DNA from: Silurus meridionalis
Lineage: Eukaryota > Chordata > Actinopteri > Siluriformes > Siluridae
Direction of reading: 5' to 3'
Length of the DNA: 64,000 nucleotides
Assembly (NCBI RefSeq): GCF_014805685.1
Contig: NC_060892.1
Location: 10,311,490-10,375,489, forward strand
Shown here: positions 33,628 to 45,400 of the stretch, piece after piece
How positions within the stretch are numbered: position 1 is the first letter of the stretch
Layout of the letters: every line of letters begins with the position of its first letter
Made by a program: the position numbers and the translations under genes
Notes under the pieces: generated by a model
Databases searched by the model: none
What the model was told of the DNA's origin: nothing
The model's input: the letters and a program-made list of their open reading frames with translations, nothing else

Positions 33628-33722
33628 GTGTGTCCTGGTCACTGAGGTAGACTATGACTTGTTGTTGCCACTGATATATTTTCAACAACAAAATCACTAG
33701 TCTTCCACAATATCCAGAACTA
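33628..33722 (-). ncRNA. mir7: miR-7 microRNA precursor hairpin
   Basis: The minus strand carries the full mature miR-7 at 33684-33707 (starts TGGAAGACTAGTGATTTTGT). The passenger arm is at about 33643-33664 (CAACAAGTCATAGTCTACCT), separated by a loop of about 19 nt. The arms pair well, with the usual bulges. miR-7 is a conserved neuroendocrine and brain microRNA. Human MIR7-2 lies near MRPS11 on 15q, which fits this locus. It is intergenic here, between kif7 and mrps11. Precursor ends are approximate. Confidence 0.95.
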
Positions 33723-36447
33723 AATTGAAATCATAAGTTGATTTTGTTTATTATGTATATCACCACATTTACTGGAAACAAGAATATGAAGTGACAAACT
33801 ATGTGAGGCAAAATAATCCAAGAAAGTACAATTGGCCTGCTCACTGTGTGGAAAGGACGGCCTCTGTCCTTCCATTATTGATGAGAGTGAAATTATGCAA
33901 TCTGTTTAGCTCATGTATAGAGAATTGTGAGGTTAGCATCTCCTCCTCATTCATCCGGTGGCCCTGTGAGGTTACACAAGTAAACATTTAAAAACATGCA
34001 GGCATTTCATGTGTATTGAAGGAAGGCTTTGACCTCCTCAACTGGGCAAAGACATATTAAAGGATTAAATTAAAAGAACAAAAAAAAGAAAATATAATTT
34101 CATTATAAATTTGGAGACAATATGATATACAGACTGTCATTAGTTATAAGTATTATAGTACAATATTGTATTAGATTTAAATATTAAATAACTGAATCAC
34201 TGAATGCTATGGTTCTGTATAATATGGTATTGTACGGCAGTCTAGAAATTCAGAGATATTGATAATTTTCAGGTCCAATATATCACTTGAACATACATTA
34301 AACCAATACCCACTAATAAACTACTAATGTCTGTTTAAAAAAAAATTCACTAAAAAAATCCTTGCGAAGCTCCAGAATTATATTTCTTTTCCTATCGTCT
34401 TTTTGAAATCAGTGACATAATGAAACCTGTGATACATGGCTTACATGTGTATCATCTCATAAATATTTCACATTATTCTGAAAAACTTGATTGGGTACAT
34501 TTAATGAGTATGTTTTTATATACAGCAGATTTTACACACAGATTTATTTTCAGTGGAAATCCAGTCACATGAACCTGGAAATGTTTCAACTCAGAGCTGA
34601 ACGACCTTTAAACGAGCGATCTGAGAGAGCCTTCTGTAATATAAGGTGACTTACGCAGCCCTGAAAAAATATCTCCAGTTAATAATGTCATGCTACTGAG
34701 CCACATGCCATTTCTGCAAACTGAACAGTCCAGTCTCACATTCACCTTTGTGTCAAAGATCCGTCTTTGTCTCTTGTCTGTTCTACTTTTTTAGACCGCT
34801 GTCTTATTTTACAGAAGGTAATTAACATGGAATAACATGCATTTATTGTTTTGTGCCAAGCCTTTTTAATTTCAGCAAGTGTGTAATTATGTCTGTGGCT
34901 TGAAAAACAATATCATAAGCACACAGAACAATTGTAATCAAATTCGGAAGGATGGATGTCTCTCTCTTTGCATACCTGTTTTTTTCTTTTTTTTTCTTGG
35001 ATTCTTGTGGCCTTCTGGGCATGTGCTCATCCACAGCTATTTATCTGTTTAAATATCATTTGCATGAACAGCTCTGCAGAAAGAAAAAAAGTACATTGTG
35101 AAAAAAGCACACAAGTGAGAACTTGTAAAAATCAGTGAAGGGCTCAAAGTCTAATTAAAAGCACCATGTCAAAGTAAGGCAGTTTTGAAATTTACTTCAC
35201 CTCACATCCTGGTATATGCCTTGTTGATTTAAACTATGGTTCTCTTGAGACTATACAGCCAAGGTCCTGGAGGGACAATAATGGCTACCATGCTGAACAG
35301 TACTGCATTATTAAAAGCTGAGAAATTATATCCCTAGATGCGATGAAAGCCTTACAGACTGCTCGACTGCTGATGTGGCTCAGCAAGGAGAGACGGCCAA
35401 GCACAGCAGCGCGGTACGTCCCTCCACCATCTGAATGGAAACTAATGACCACGATAAGTGCTCATGCAATTTGGCAGACGTATGACTTATAAAGCACAGC
35501 CAATCTTTCTTATGACCACTTCGGGTAAGAGGGGAAGTACAATGCGAGCTACAGAGAACAGTTCTGAAAGAAAAAAAGAAAAAAAACAAAAGCTTAAATT
35601 GAAATAAATTATTTTAAGAAAACCAACTAGGCCACATGGGACTCAGCTGAAATAAAATGTCAAGATAAGTGGCAATGTCAAGGGTGCTTTAATCACAATC
35701 TTTAATCAAAAAAAAAATTAAGAGAGATTTATTATCCTTTTCAAGTTTTCATATGCATTTAGTAAACATACATTAGAGACTTATTAAAGTCACCATGCAG
35801 ATGTTTGTATTGATGCAGGCATTATCATATTCAGTCAGCAATGATTATAAATATGAGAACAAATATGTAACACATTTCTGTGATATATGTGCTCATCTAA
35901 CCAGAACAGCTAACAGAAATTTCATATAAAGGGTCAGTACATTGACTGATATTATGGTAAAAAAAATCTAATGAATTCAAATGAATAAATCAAATCAATT
36001 TATAAATGTGATATTTTTATGCAGTTTGCTTCATGCAAATATGGACAGAATTCTACATGTAGCAGTTCTGCATCAGATAAATTGAATTGTTATTGGTAAT
36101 ACAATGTAAAAAAGAAAAAAAGAGAAAAATAAAGACATATGGCTCAGATTGATAACAGCACCCATAATGAAGTAAAATTAATATTTCGCTGGGGAGGCAA
36201 AATAATGTAATAGCATTTACTTTGAAAAATTGTGCCTTCAAGGCAGAACACTTTCCTCTCCCTTATGACATGATTTGATTATGCTGACATATCAAACAAG
36301 CTTTCTATTGGGAGAAAGTGACAAAAATATTTTACATGGCTATTTTATTCTCATGTATCTTTCATTATTTTTTTTCTCTTGTTTCTGGTGTGCAGATAGA
36401 TTTATGAAAATAAGCACCTCACACAATCTCTTTTTTTTCCTCTGCCT

Positions 36448-36490
<43 letters not shown>

Positions 36491-39439
36491 TTCTTTCTCT
36501 TTCTCTCTCTTTCCATCTCTCTGACTGCTTCCCCTCACACACAGGAGGTAGATTAGGTTTAGAAGAAACCAATCAGCCTAGACAACCTGCAGCATCCCTT
36601 CCCTCTGTGTCTGTGTACGGGCAGAAAGAGAAAGATGCAGCACCATGCCGGCACCATCAGATGCACCAAGCAGGCTCCATATTAACCCTAATGAAAGATG
36701 ACAATATAAATAATGGTGGCATTTCTTATCAGTTGAGTTGGTGCCATAGTATCGTTGGTTAGAGGGGTGATCTGGTGCTTGTATGTAGTATGCGTTTTCA
36801 TTTCTGAACAACATTTTTAAATGGTTGTGCTGACTACAAACATAATCACAGTGAATAAACTTGGAAAGAAAAACAGTGGGTAAACTTCCTGTCCATTAAT
36901 TGAACATTGCTGAAAACTGGATTACTTGAAGAACCATGGCAATTTGTAGTGAAAATCAATGATCATTTGAAAAGAAAAAAACCTACCATACATTTTAATT
37001 AAAAATGCTTGGGAGTTGCATTATTGATTTACTTGAACAATAACTAAGATGTAATGTTTGCATCCAAAGAAAGAAGATATTGGTTAGCTTTATTTAAAAG
37101 ATTATTGACCACTGCAAAGGAAATTAGTAATGCATGAAAGTCTGTCATATTAGATGGTTCTAGCATGTGCTCCACAATCTTTGATTCACTTTAAATACAG
37201 CATTTTTTTCATATTCTTTTCAGTCATATCGAAGTGAAAGACCTTGACTCAGAGCAAGGTAAGAACAAAACTGGCCATCCACTCTTGTTGCCACACTTAA
37301 CTTCATAGCACAATATTTAGAGGGACTCTTTGTGGGCATGGTGCCACACCCCCATGTTTGGTGCCGACTCATTTTGGTGATCAAATTTCCTCAGATTTTT
37401 CCTGACTCTGTCACACACAGTTTGCTAATTAGGGATCTTGTATACGTTATACGATCCACGACCATGATTGTTGTATAAAGTGCAATATGTCAAATTTTTA
37501 TTTGTTGCTGAAATATTTCTAACAATGGTTTCATGTTCATACTAATCCGTTGTCAACCTGTTGTCTTTAGATGCTGTTTCTAAACCAGAAAAAGTCACTT
37601 GGCAGCATGCGCATCTTAAAGCATTTGCTTGACTCAGTGAAGAGCTTTGGAGTCTCCTCCCAATCACCTTATAACACCACATCAAAAACAGTCTGTGCCC
37701 CCCACAGCCTCTCGGGACCACAATCTCTGCCAGTCTAGTGCTCCACCACAGACTGTTATAGTGCATTAAATGTGCCCTTAAATGGAGTCCCTCTGCACAC
37801 ATTCTATCGTGTTTTGATCTCAGTTTTTCCCCCAGTGTCCTGGTGCTTCAAAAGAGCCAGTAGTCTCCTTTTAAAAGCCCATAGGCCTCTTTAAAGATGG
37901 CTGCAAAACTGTAGCATGTCCATGTCTAAAGTCATCCATCTGCACAGGCTATGTTTATTGTGCAGTTTGGCAGCAGGCTGAATCTGTAAGTGCTGCGTGC
38001 CTGTGTGTCATGCACTTATAATTACAGTATACCAGGAAATGCCCAAAAATAAACATATAGCAGGGGTGGTAGTTTCAATTCACTGTACACCAGAGACAGC
38101 ACTAAATAAATCTATATGAATCATAAGTCCCTTTAATATCAACTATGCATGATGTCTTTATAGATAAAGCTCAAGAGGGGTTTGAAACTGTATTTCTGTA
38201 GCTCACATCTAGATTAAACAGTACAATTACCAAATCACAATCTGGTAATTGAATACAATTTGTTAATGTAACCTTTTGAGGTAAAGGTTAGCACAGGCGC
38301 ACATCCAGCAAGAGGGTTGTTTTTTTGGCTTATTTACTGTCAATTTGTCACCATTTTAATCAGCTGAATCTGCTCCCCACCCTGACCTTTCACAACATGC
38401 TGGGTATTTTAGTGCGTTTGCAGTTACATGCTTTCCGATACAGAAAACGTTTCTTAAACTATAACATGCAAAAATAGTGCATGCCATCATTTATCAATTA
38501 GATATTTATTCAGAGGTTAATTTATTTAAAGGACATATTTAAAAATATTTAAATTAGAAGCTTCACAGTACAATGTGTTTGCCAGATGAAATAGAATTAA
38601 TCATTTAAAATAGATCAGTCAAAAAAAACAAAGTAAGCCATAAAAGCATGAATAGATTGCTGAGTATATCATCAGAAGATTGAATTTCTTTTAGTTCTGG
38701 GAGCTGTCCGCTTCCCGGTGCTGAAACACCCCTATACAGATCTTCCATAAAGGTCTGCATTTCTGACCCCCGTGTAACCCTTAATCCCAACAGAATAACC
38801 ACTAATGATAATCATATACAACGATCTGACTAAACGAATTCTGGTGGAAGAACGGAAATGTCCCTGTACAACAATACACGCTTGATAGGCTGTTTAACAC
38901 ATAATTTGCTCCATTACTGTTTAATATTCACTCAAACCAAAACCAAAAGCATTCATTTGCTTTTGATCAGATTAATCTTTTTAGGGGAGATTAGGGGATA
39001 TAGAGGATTTAATGAACTTATCTATCTACATACGACTTCTGAGCTAAAGAAGATAATAGATAAAAGATTCTATGAAGTTTATACAGATAAATCAGATAAA
39101 TTATTTTTAAATAATAGACGTGCGAGAGCAGGTTTAAACAAAAACTGTAAATTAATATTAAAACAAACAACACTAACAACAACAAAATACATGTCATAAC
39201 AAAGTATATAAAAGGGAGAAACGTATGTAAAAATATCCTTAGCAAAAAATGTATTGCGTCTAAAAAACGTCTATATAAAGATACATATCAACAGTTGTTT
39301 GTAGTATAAGTAGTAATTATGCTGATGATGACGATGTATGTCGTAATAATAATATTAATAATAATAATAATAATAAAGCAAACATACCAAGTAAGAAAAT
39401 ATGGATTTCCGACTGAAAACGTCCTTGAATTATGAAAAT
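33723..39439. other. Gene-poor stretch between miR-7 and the 39.4-kb CpG patch
   Basis: No protein-coding gene is recognised. Several less AT-rich, complex-looking blocks (about 34.55-34.75, 35.35-35.55, 36.55-36.72 kb) stand out and may be conserved noncoding elements. If miR-7 is transcribed from the 39.4-40.0 kb patch, this stretch is its primary transcript. Confidence 0.4.
36447..36520. repeat. (CT)n-rich tract with TTTC interruptions
   Basis: Polypyrimidine tract on plus of about 74 bp, followed by cccctcacacacAG, which resembles a 3' splice site. Confidence 0.95.
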
Positions 39440-39480
39440 CTACCTGTTGCATCGAAGCCACTGAAACTGCGCGCGCGCTC

Positions 39481-39483
<3 letters not shown>

Positions 39484-39516
<33 letters not shown>
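39484..39516. repeat. (CA)n microsatellite
   Basis: CA run of about 33 bp inside the CpG-rich patch. Confidence 0.95.
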
Positions 39517-39518
<2 letters not shown>

Positions 39519-39652
39519 GGGCGCGAGCACAGAGCCACACCAGGACCCGTCAGCAAACCCGTCATGAAGGAAGGAAGAAGGTGGGATACACACGTCTGAC
39601 CGAGGTCCTCTTTTTTCGCCTTTCCTGGTGTTCACACGTCACACGACAAATG

Positions 39653-39659
<7 letters not shown>

Positions 39660-39739
<80 letters not shown>
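39660..39739. repeat. (TC)n microsatellite
   Basis: An uninterrupted TC run of about 80 bp inside the CpG-rich patch, about 140 bp from the CRE. GAGA-type tracts like this can be promoter elements. Confidence 0.97.
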
Positions 39740-39740
<1 letters not shown>

Positions 39741-40239
39741 CGAATTATCGACAATCTCTGATCGCACTGGTAATCTCGCTTGCGTTTGCACAAGCCCCCT
39801 CCTCCGGTACCATGTGAGATGAAAAAGCTCCGGCTTTCACGGCGGCGCCGCTTCTTAAAGGCCTGGCAATTTCACCCCGCGTGACGTCATCGCGACGCAG
39901 GCGCCATTAAAATAAACAAATAAATGAAATAAAAACCTCCGCGCACCTTCATAACGAGAGACCCTGCGGGGTGGAGGTACTCAGTGGGTCAGTGGGGAGC
40001 GTGATTGAAAGATAAGAAACAGAGAAAAAGGGTTTGACATGAGATAAAAACTCAAACCTCGTCACAAAAAAATAAAATAAAATAATCACTGTTAAAAGCA
40101 TTATAGTATACCCATGCACCATTTTTGTCCTTCCGAAAACTCATTTACTAATGTCCATAAAAATCCTCTTGTAGACTTCATTTAGACAATACCTGATGTA
40201 GAAAAGCTTAACAAACTAAACTGAACTGAAAACCCTTCA

Positions 40240-40480
40240 TTTCAGCCCAGTTCAATTTTATCTATACACTGCTTTCAACAGTGGACACTGTCACACAGCA
40301 GCTTCACAGAAATCCGTATATAGATTTAAGATATAGATTTATCTCGAAAGTGCAAGCCAGGCAGCAGTGGCAAAGAAAAACTCCCTTGAGAGTTGAGATC
40401 CTCTCCAGGAAGGCACCAGATAGTGTGAATATGAATCATTACTTTTCCAGAACTGTATACTATAGAGTCAAGCAGTGCTT
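40240..40480 (-). repeat. Inverted copy of the fish repeat at 30.3 and 63.4 kb
   Basis: On plus it reads agttcaattttatctataca, cacagcagcttcacagaaat, gcagtggcaaagaaaaactcc: the reverse complement of the 3' half of the family, diverged. Confidence 0.65.
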
Positions 40481-41169
40481 AATGTGTCGAATTTGAAAAT
40501 CTAGTCTTCAAAAATTAGGACTAGCATTGGGGTGTGGATAGCACTTGCATTGTTTCTTATTATTCATTTATTACAAATTAAAAAAAAAAGGAGACACACA
40601 TCATCCATGTTGTTTCATTCCTCTTCATACAGCAGCGGTTTTAATGATCAAGCACCTTAAATGCCTAAGTCTGAATGTTAAGGTACAAAAGGCTACCTAA
40701 TCGTCTTGTACATTAAAATACACAATATCATTTTTGATATCAGATCTACATAACATTAAACTTACAAAATACATGTAAGGAGATAAAATGTATTGCGCAA
40801 AAGGAACTTCAGGTATTTTAGTTACAGACAAACACTTATTATTATGGCTAAATTGAACATCTGTCTTTCTGGGTAGAGTTATAAAGAGATACTAAGCAGC
40901 TCTTGTTCGAGAGCCCAACAGTGACTCTTCACAAATCTTCCAATTACTAGATTGAAACTTACACTATAAAAAAGTTACTGTTAAATTGACACTTTTTAAT
41001 GAGGCAGCAGAGTAAAGTATCAGTCAAGCACTGTATGATTACAGCAAAATAACCATATAAAACAATTATAACATATTTACAGACAGTTAAATGCACTGTG
41101 ATTAACTGCATGTTTTTAGTAATATACTTTCAAATTAAAATAAATTTATAATACAATATTTTATCTAGT

Positions 41170-41350
41170 ACATTTGGCTGATTGCTTTATTTAAAAAGAC
41201 TTACATACGAGGCGAGTTAGAACTGAGCAGTTGACGATTCAGTGTGTTGCTGACAGACTCAACAACGACAGCTTAGCAGTCCTGGGATTTGAGCTCATGA
41301 CTTGCTTACCTAAAGCTCAAAACCTTAATCACTGAGCCACCACTTCCCTT
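41170..41350 (-). mobile_element. Degenerate SINE fragment
   Basis: It reads ggctgattgctttatttaaa ... gagctcatgacttgc ... aatcactgagccaccacttc, the reversed layout of a fish tRNA SINE with its B-box side at the right. Confidence 0.5.
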
Positions 41351-41559
41351 TAACCACCGTGCACTGATTCAGCCACTTCTACGACGGAATCGACTTGTAC
41401 TTAATGACAAATTTCCTACAATTTTTACTAGTATATAAATCAAAATGGGTTAATGTTAGCCCAAAATGCTAAAATAAGAGGCACAAAAACAACACTATTT
41501 TTTTAGTAGACATTAAGCGAAGCCATTTTTATCCCTGCCTCAAATGTTACATATCCCAC

Positions 41560-41562
<3 letters not shown>

Positions 41563-41635
<73 letters not shown>
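41563..41635. repeat. (TA)n microsatellite
   Basis: TA run of about 73 bp. Confidence 0.97.
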
Positions 41636-41638
<3 letters not shown>

Positions 41639-42237
41639 CAATTTTATTGTAAATGTACTGTCCAATTCTTCATTATTCAATCCTGTAGCAATATTCTACT
41701 GCGAAACATTACAGCAGTTTGTTCTTTTTATTTTGTATTACCATGAAAAAAACTGATTTGATGATTTGCCGTATAATTTAGGGAAAACTAAACATGAAAA
41801 CTAATTTGGGAAAAACTGGTAGCACATTTCTCTAGTAGCTAACATAAAAGAGCTACAGCAAGCATTGAGTGAATAATTAGTCTAATGTGCATTTGATTTC
41901 ATAATAGCTATCCTCATGGGTACATGATATGAAGCAAATTGTCACCATAAGGAAACGTTATTTGCAGTGCAAAAGGTTTTTTACTAAATTTAGTCACGGA
42001 ACGTGGGCTGAGCTATTTAATGCCCTTTGTTACTGAAGGAGGCTGGTACACAGTTGGGGGCAAATCGTTGCCCTCTTGTGGACCCAAAATACATTACATT
42101 TATGCATTGTGTGTAGATCTCACCTTTGCCCTAACCTCTTTGGCCTCACACAATTCACACATTCATAACACACCACCAGTCATACATCCCTTCTAACCCC
42201 CAAACATACATGTACATATGCATGTGTATATATACAA

Positions 42238-42245
<8 letters not shown>

Positions 42246-42310
<65 letters not shown>
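42246..42310. repeat. (CA)n microsatellite
   Basis: CA run of about 65 bp. Confidence 0.97.
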
Positions 42311-42311
<1 letters not shown>

Positions 42312-42459
42312 GCTCTGACTAAAACCCCCCATTTACATTGACTCACTAACTAAATTACACACAGCTAGCACACACAATCACCTGCTTGCTGTGGGCGTCT
42401 GCTGCCCCTCGACCACCCGCCCCCACTTCCTGTTTCCCCCTCTCCTTCGGCAGTGTGCG

Positions 42460-42473
42460 GTAACCATGACAAC
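42460..42473. promoter_or_regulatory. RFX X-box-like motif
   Basis: GTAACCATGACAAC fits the left half of the X-box consensus (GTNRCC) and differs by one base in the right half. It sits in a G/C-rich, complex block at 42.38-42.53 kb. Confidence 0.3.
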
Positions 42474-45400
42474 GAGTATCAGGGAGTCATAAGTACAGGG
42501 AAATGTTTTGTCTGAGCCTGTCAGGATATCCCGTGTAAGCAAACAGGGATGTGAGCTGTGGCCTAAAAAAAATTAAGTAATAAAATAAAATAAAAAAATA
42601 AATAGCAAACATTTACAAGGTTAACATTGCTGCAGGTACAAAAACGGAGAAAACAGAAAATGAGGCGTGTTAAACGTTCATATTTAGAGAGGAAATTACA
42701 ACTGCTGTCAATTTGAAGCCGTGCAGCGCAGACCAAGTGAAGCGACAATTAAGGCAGAATAGTCATGTTCCTAAGCAACAGAGGCCTGTCACGATGACGG
42801 CTAATCATCCAAGCAATCCCTTGTTGGACTTTTCAGTCAAACCAAATGCCTCTGTAGAGAGGTTTGTTTGTTTCCCTGCATGTCTTTCATATCCGGGATT
42901 CTCTGTATCTAAGGTGACGCCTGTTGCTTCTCTTTTTTCACATCTTTTACGTGCAAAATTTGGGTTCCGTGATAATACAGAGTGCCTCTAAACAACGGAC
43001 CTGAAATTTGAGAAAATTTCGATAAAAGAACTTAAGACAATCAGATGTCAGATGCGATCATCATCTCCCATGATTATTTTTTATCCCGTGACACAACATA
43101 GTCATTTTTACCATTTATGGTAATTAGTGTGATGTAACTGTCATAATGCTATTTTTAAGAATTGTACTGAAATTATCTATGCAATTCATTTGTAGAGTAT
43201 AATATGTTGAATCACATGTTGGAAGCCTGCACTGGTGCTGTAGTCAGCATGGAGAACCTGCTGTAAAACATGCAATAGAGTGCTACTTGCAGCAAAGGCT
43301 TGTCATGCCATTAAATGCCATATTATCATTAGATATAAACAATTAACAGTAACACACAACCGCTGTCATGATGTGTTTTTGACAGGAACATAATGTAGGG
43401 AAAATAAAAGAACACTTAAACTTATATAATCTTCCCAGCCTTAGCTCAACATCCACTTAAACCTTTTTGACCTGTTTGATAATTATTACAAATATTTTGA
43501 ATGTAAAAATCTGATAAAATATTGCGATCAGCTATAAAAACTAGATCATATATCAAAACCTGAAACTGATTCATAGTGAACTAAGAGTATGTAAGGTTTA
43601 AAAAAAAAAAAAAGAAGTGCCCAGTAATGCCAGGATAAGGGCATGACCAATTAGCCGTCTATGCTCCTGGTTTTAATAACGCTATTGTATATCTTCCGAA
43701 CATCTTATACTGTATCTCAAAAGCCTTGGGCATGCTGGTCAATGCGAATCCAAGTCCTTCCAGTTTCTCTTAGTTTAGAACAAAGGTGCTATTGAAATCA
43801 GCAGGGCAGTTAAGAGCATCCAAATGGAGCTCAAGTGGGCTCTGGCCTTCTTGACTGAATAGCCAATGAGCATTCAAATCTCTCCATTCATTTTCTGCCT
43901 TGGTCTATCTGTCTTTGCCCCCATTACATTTTAAAAAAATGTACCCTTTGCTGGCAGCTGCTAAAAGCTTGGGCGTGGAGTAGGAGGAATATTAGGCAAC
44001 AACAACAAAAAAAGCGAAGCTCTTGTCTTTAGGGTCCTCCTGCTTGAGACAGGTATAGGCAGATTTCAAAAGGGCAGAACATTAAGGACCAAAGCAGATT
44101 CTGCTAAAAAAAAAAAAAAAAAAAAACAAGCAGAAAACATTCTCTGAATCCACTTAGCACAACTCCTAGTCTTCTCGCACATTTTTGTAAAACTACAGCT
44201 CCCCATCCATGTTCCAAGCCTGCTATTACAGTAAATTACAACTAAGTCTAGATTCTTCGAACAGGGATAATTGGAAGGCCATTATCCAGCACTCATGGCC
44301 AAACACAGAGCTTTCTTTCCTGCTTTTAATGTGTTAGTTCTGTGCTCTTTACCTTTATTTTTTGAATTTAAAGAGAAAAAAAACATGCTTGCTGTGAAAA
44401 AAACCAACAAAAAAACAAAAAACAAAACAAAACACTGCAACAATGTGCAGAAAGGCTGCAGGAACAGCTCCAGCCACCTCACAGCCACCTCTTCATCATT
44501 ACTTGTTAGTTTCATTAAGGCTTTTCCAGAACATGCAGCATGTCTCATGAGAGAAACACCAATCATTCGGAACCCTTCCATCCCCCAAACCCAACAAACT
44601 CAACTGAACCAGAGGATAAGGTTGTGACATTAATAACAAAATGTCATAACGTGAAGAAACAGACCACATAATTGCTCAAAGAATTACTTGCAATCTGAAA
44701 TTTTTGGTTGGGGGAAAATATGTGCCTTCCATATGATGACCTTCTTTAAATAAGCAGATGCAATTAAACAGAAAATGCTCATAATGGTTGCAAAATCCAT
44801 ATTCAACACTGCAGGGTGTACTTAGCGGTATGAATATGTTTGATTATAATAGTGCAAATGGATTCCTGAACAGCTCTCATTATATCTCCAAGGATTACTG
44901 AGGTCCGAGGTCAAAACATGTTTCAATGTCCTTACCAGAGTCAGAGCATCAGTATTATTTACAGCAATCATTTAGAACCTTGACTTTTCCAGCAAGCGAG
45001 ATCGACAAGCACGATCCCAGAGACATGGCTGTGAACCTGTAATGAAATGTCACACTGCATGTTTCCAGAATGAAAAGGCAACAAGAGGTATACTGATTAC
45101 AAGTCTGATGTAGCGATGTGGACTGATCTTTTGTTGGGGGGAAAACAATCTGGCATGTTTGCATGAAACCTGGACATCTGGATAAATCACATCTTGGTCC
45201 CATTGATTTTACCATTCCACTAAATACATAAAAAAAATTAAATAAAAGGGTGAAAGAGTTATAATTTCAGTGCACTTAGCCTCCCCCCAAGAAGATTCGT
45301 GCAGGCACAAAATTTCAGCACAAAAGAGGAGTCATAATTACGTAAATAGCCTTTCAAAAGGTTCAGCTATTTTCAGAACTGTCTTTCTCCACATTCTTGA

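Larger units (their letters stand above)
39440..39960. promoter_or_regulatory. CpG-rich promoter-like island with CRE
   Basis: In AT-rich surroundings this stretch holds tgcgcgcgcgctcgc, gcgggcgcgagc, ggcggcgccgc and gcgtgacgtcatcgcgacg, with a perfect TGACGTCA at 39882-39889. It includes a (CA)n and a long (TC)n tract. It lies 6 kb upstream of miR-7 on the minus strand, with no coding gene near, so it may start the miR-7 primary transcript. This is inference from composition and position. Confidence 0.5.

Noticed and set aside
36275..36556. Frames rich in Leu-Ser through the (CT)n tract, and similar frames at 39.4-39.8, 23.7-23.9, 41.5-41.8, 42.2-42.3 and 59.1-59.5 kb
   Set aside because: They are translations of microsatellites.
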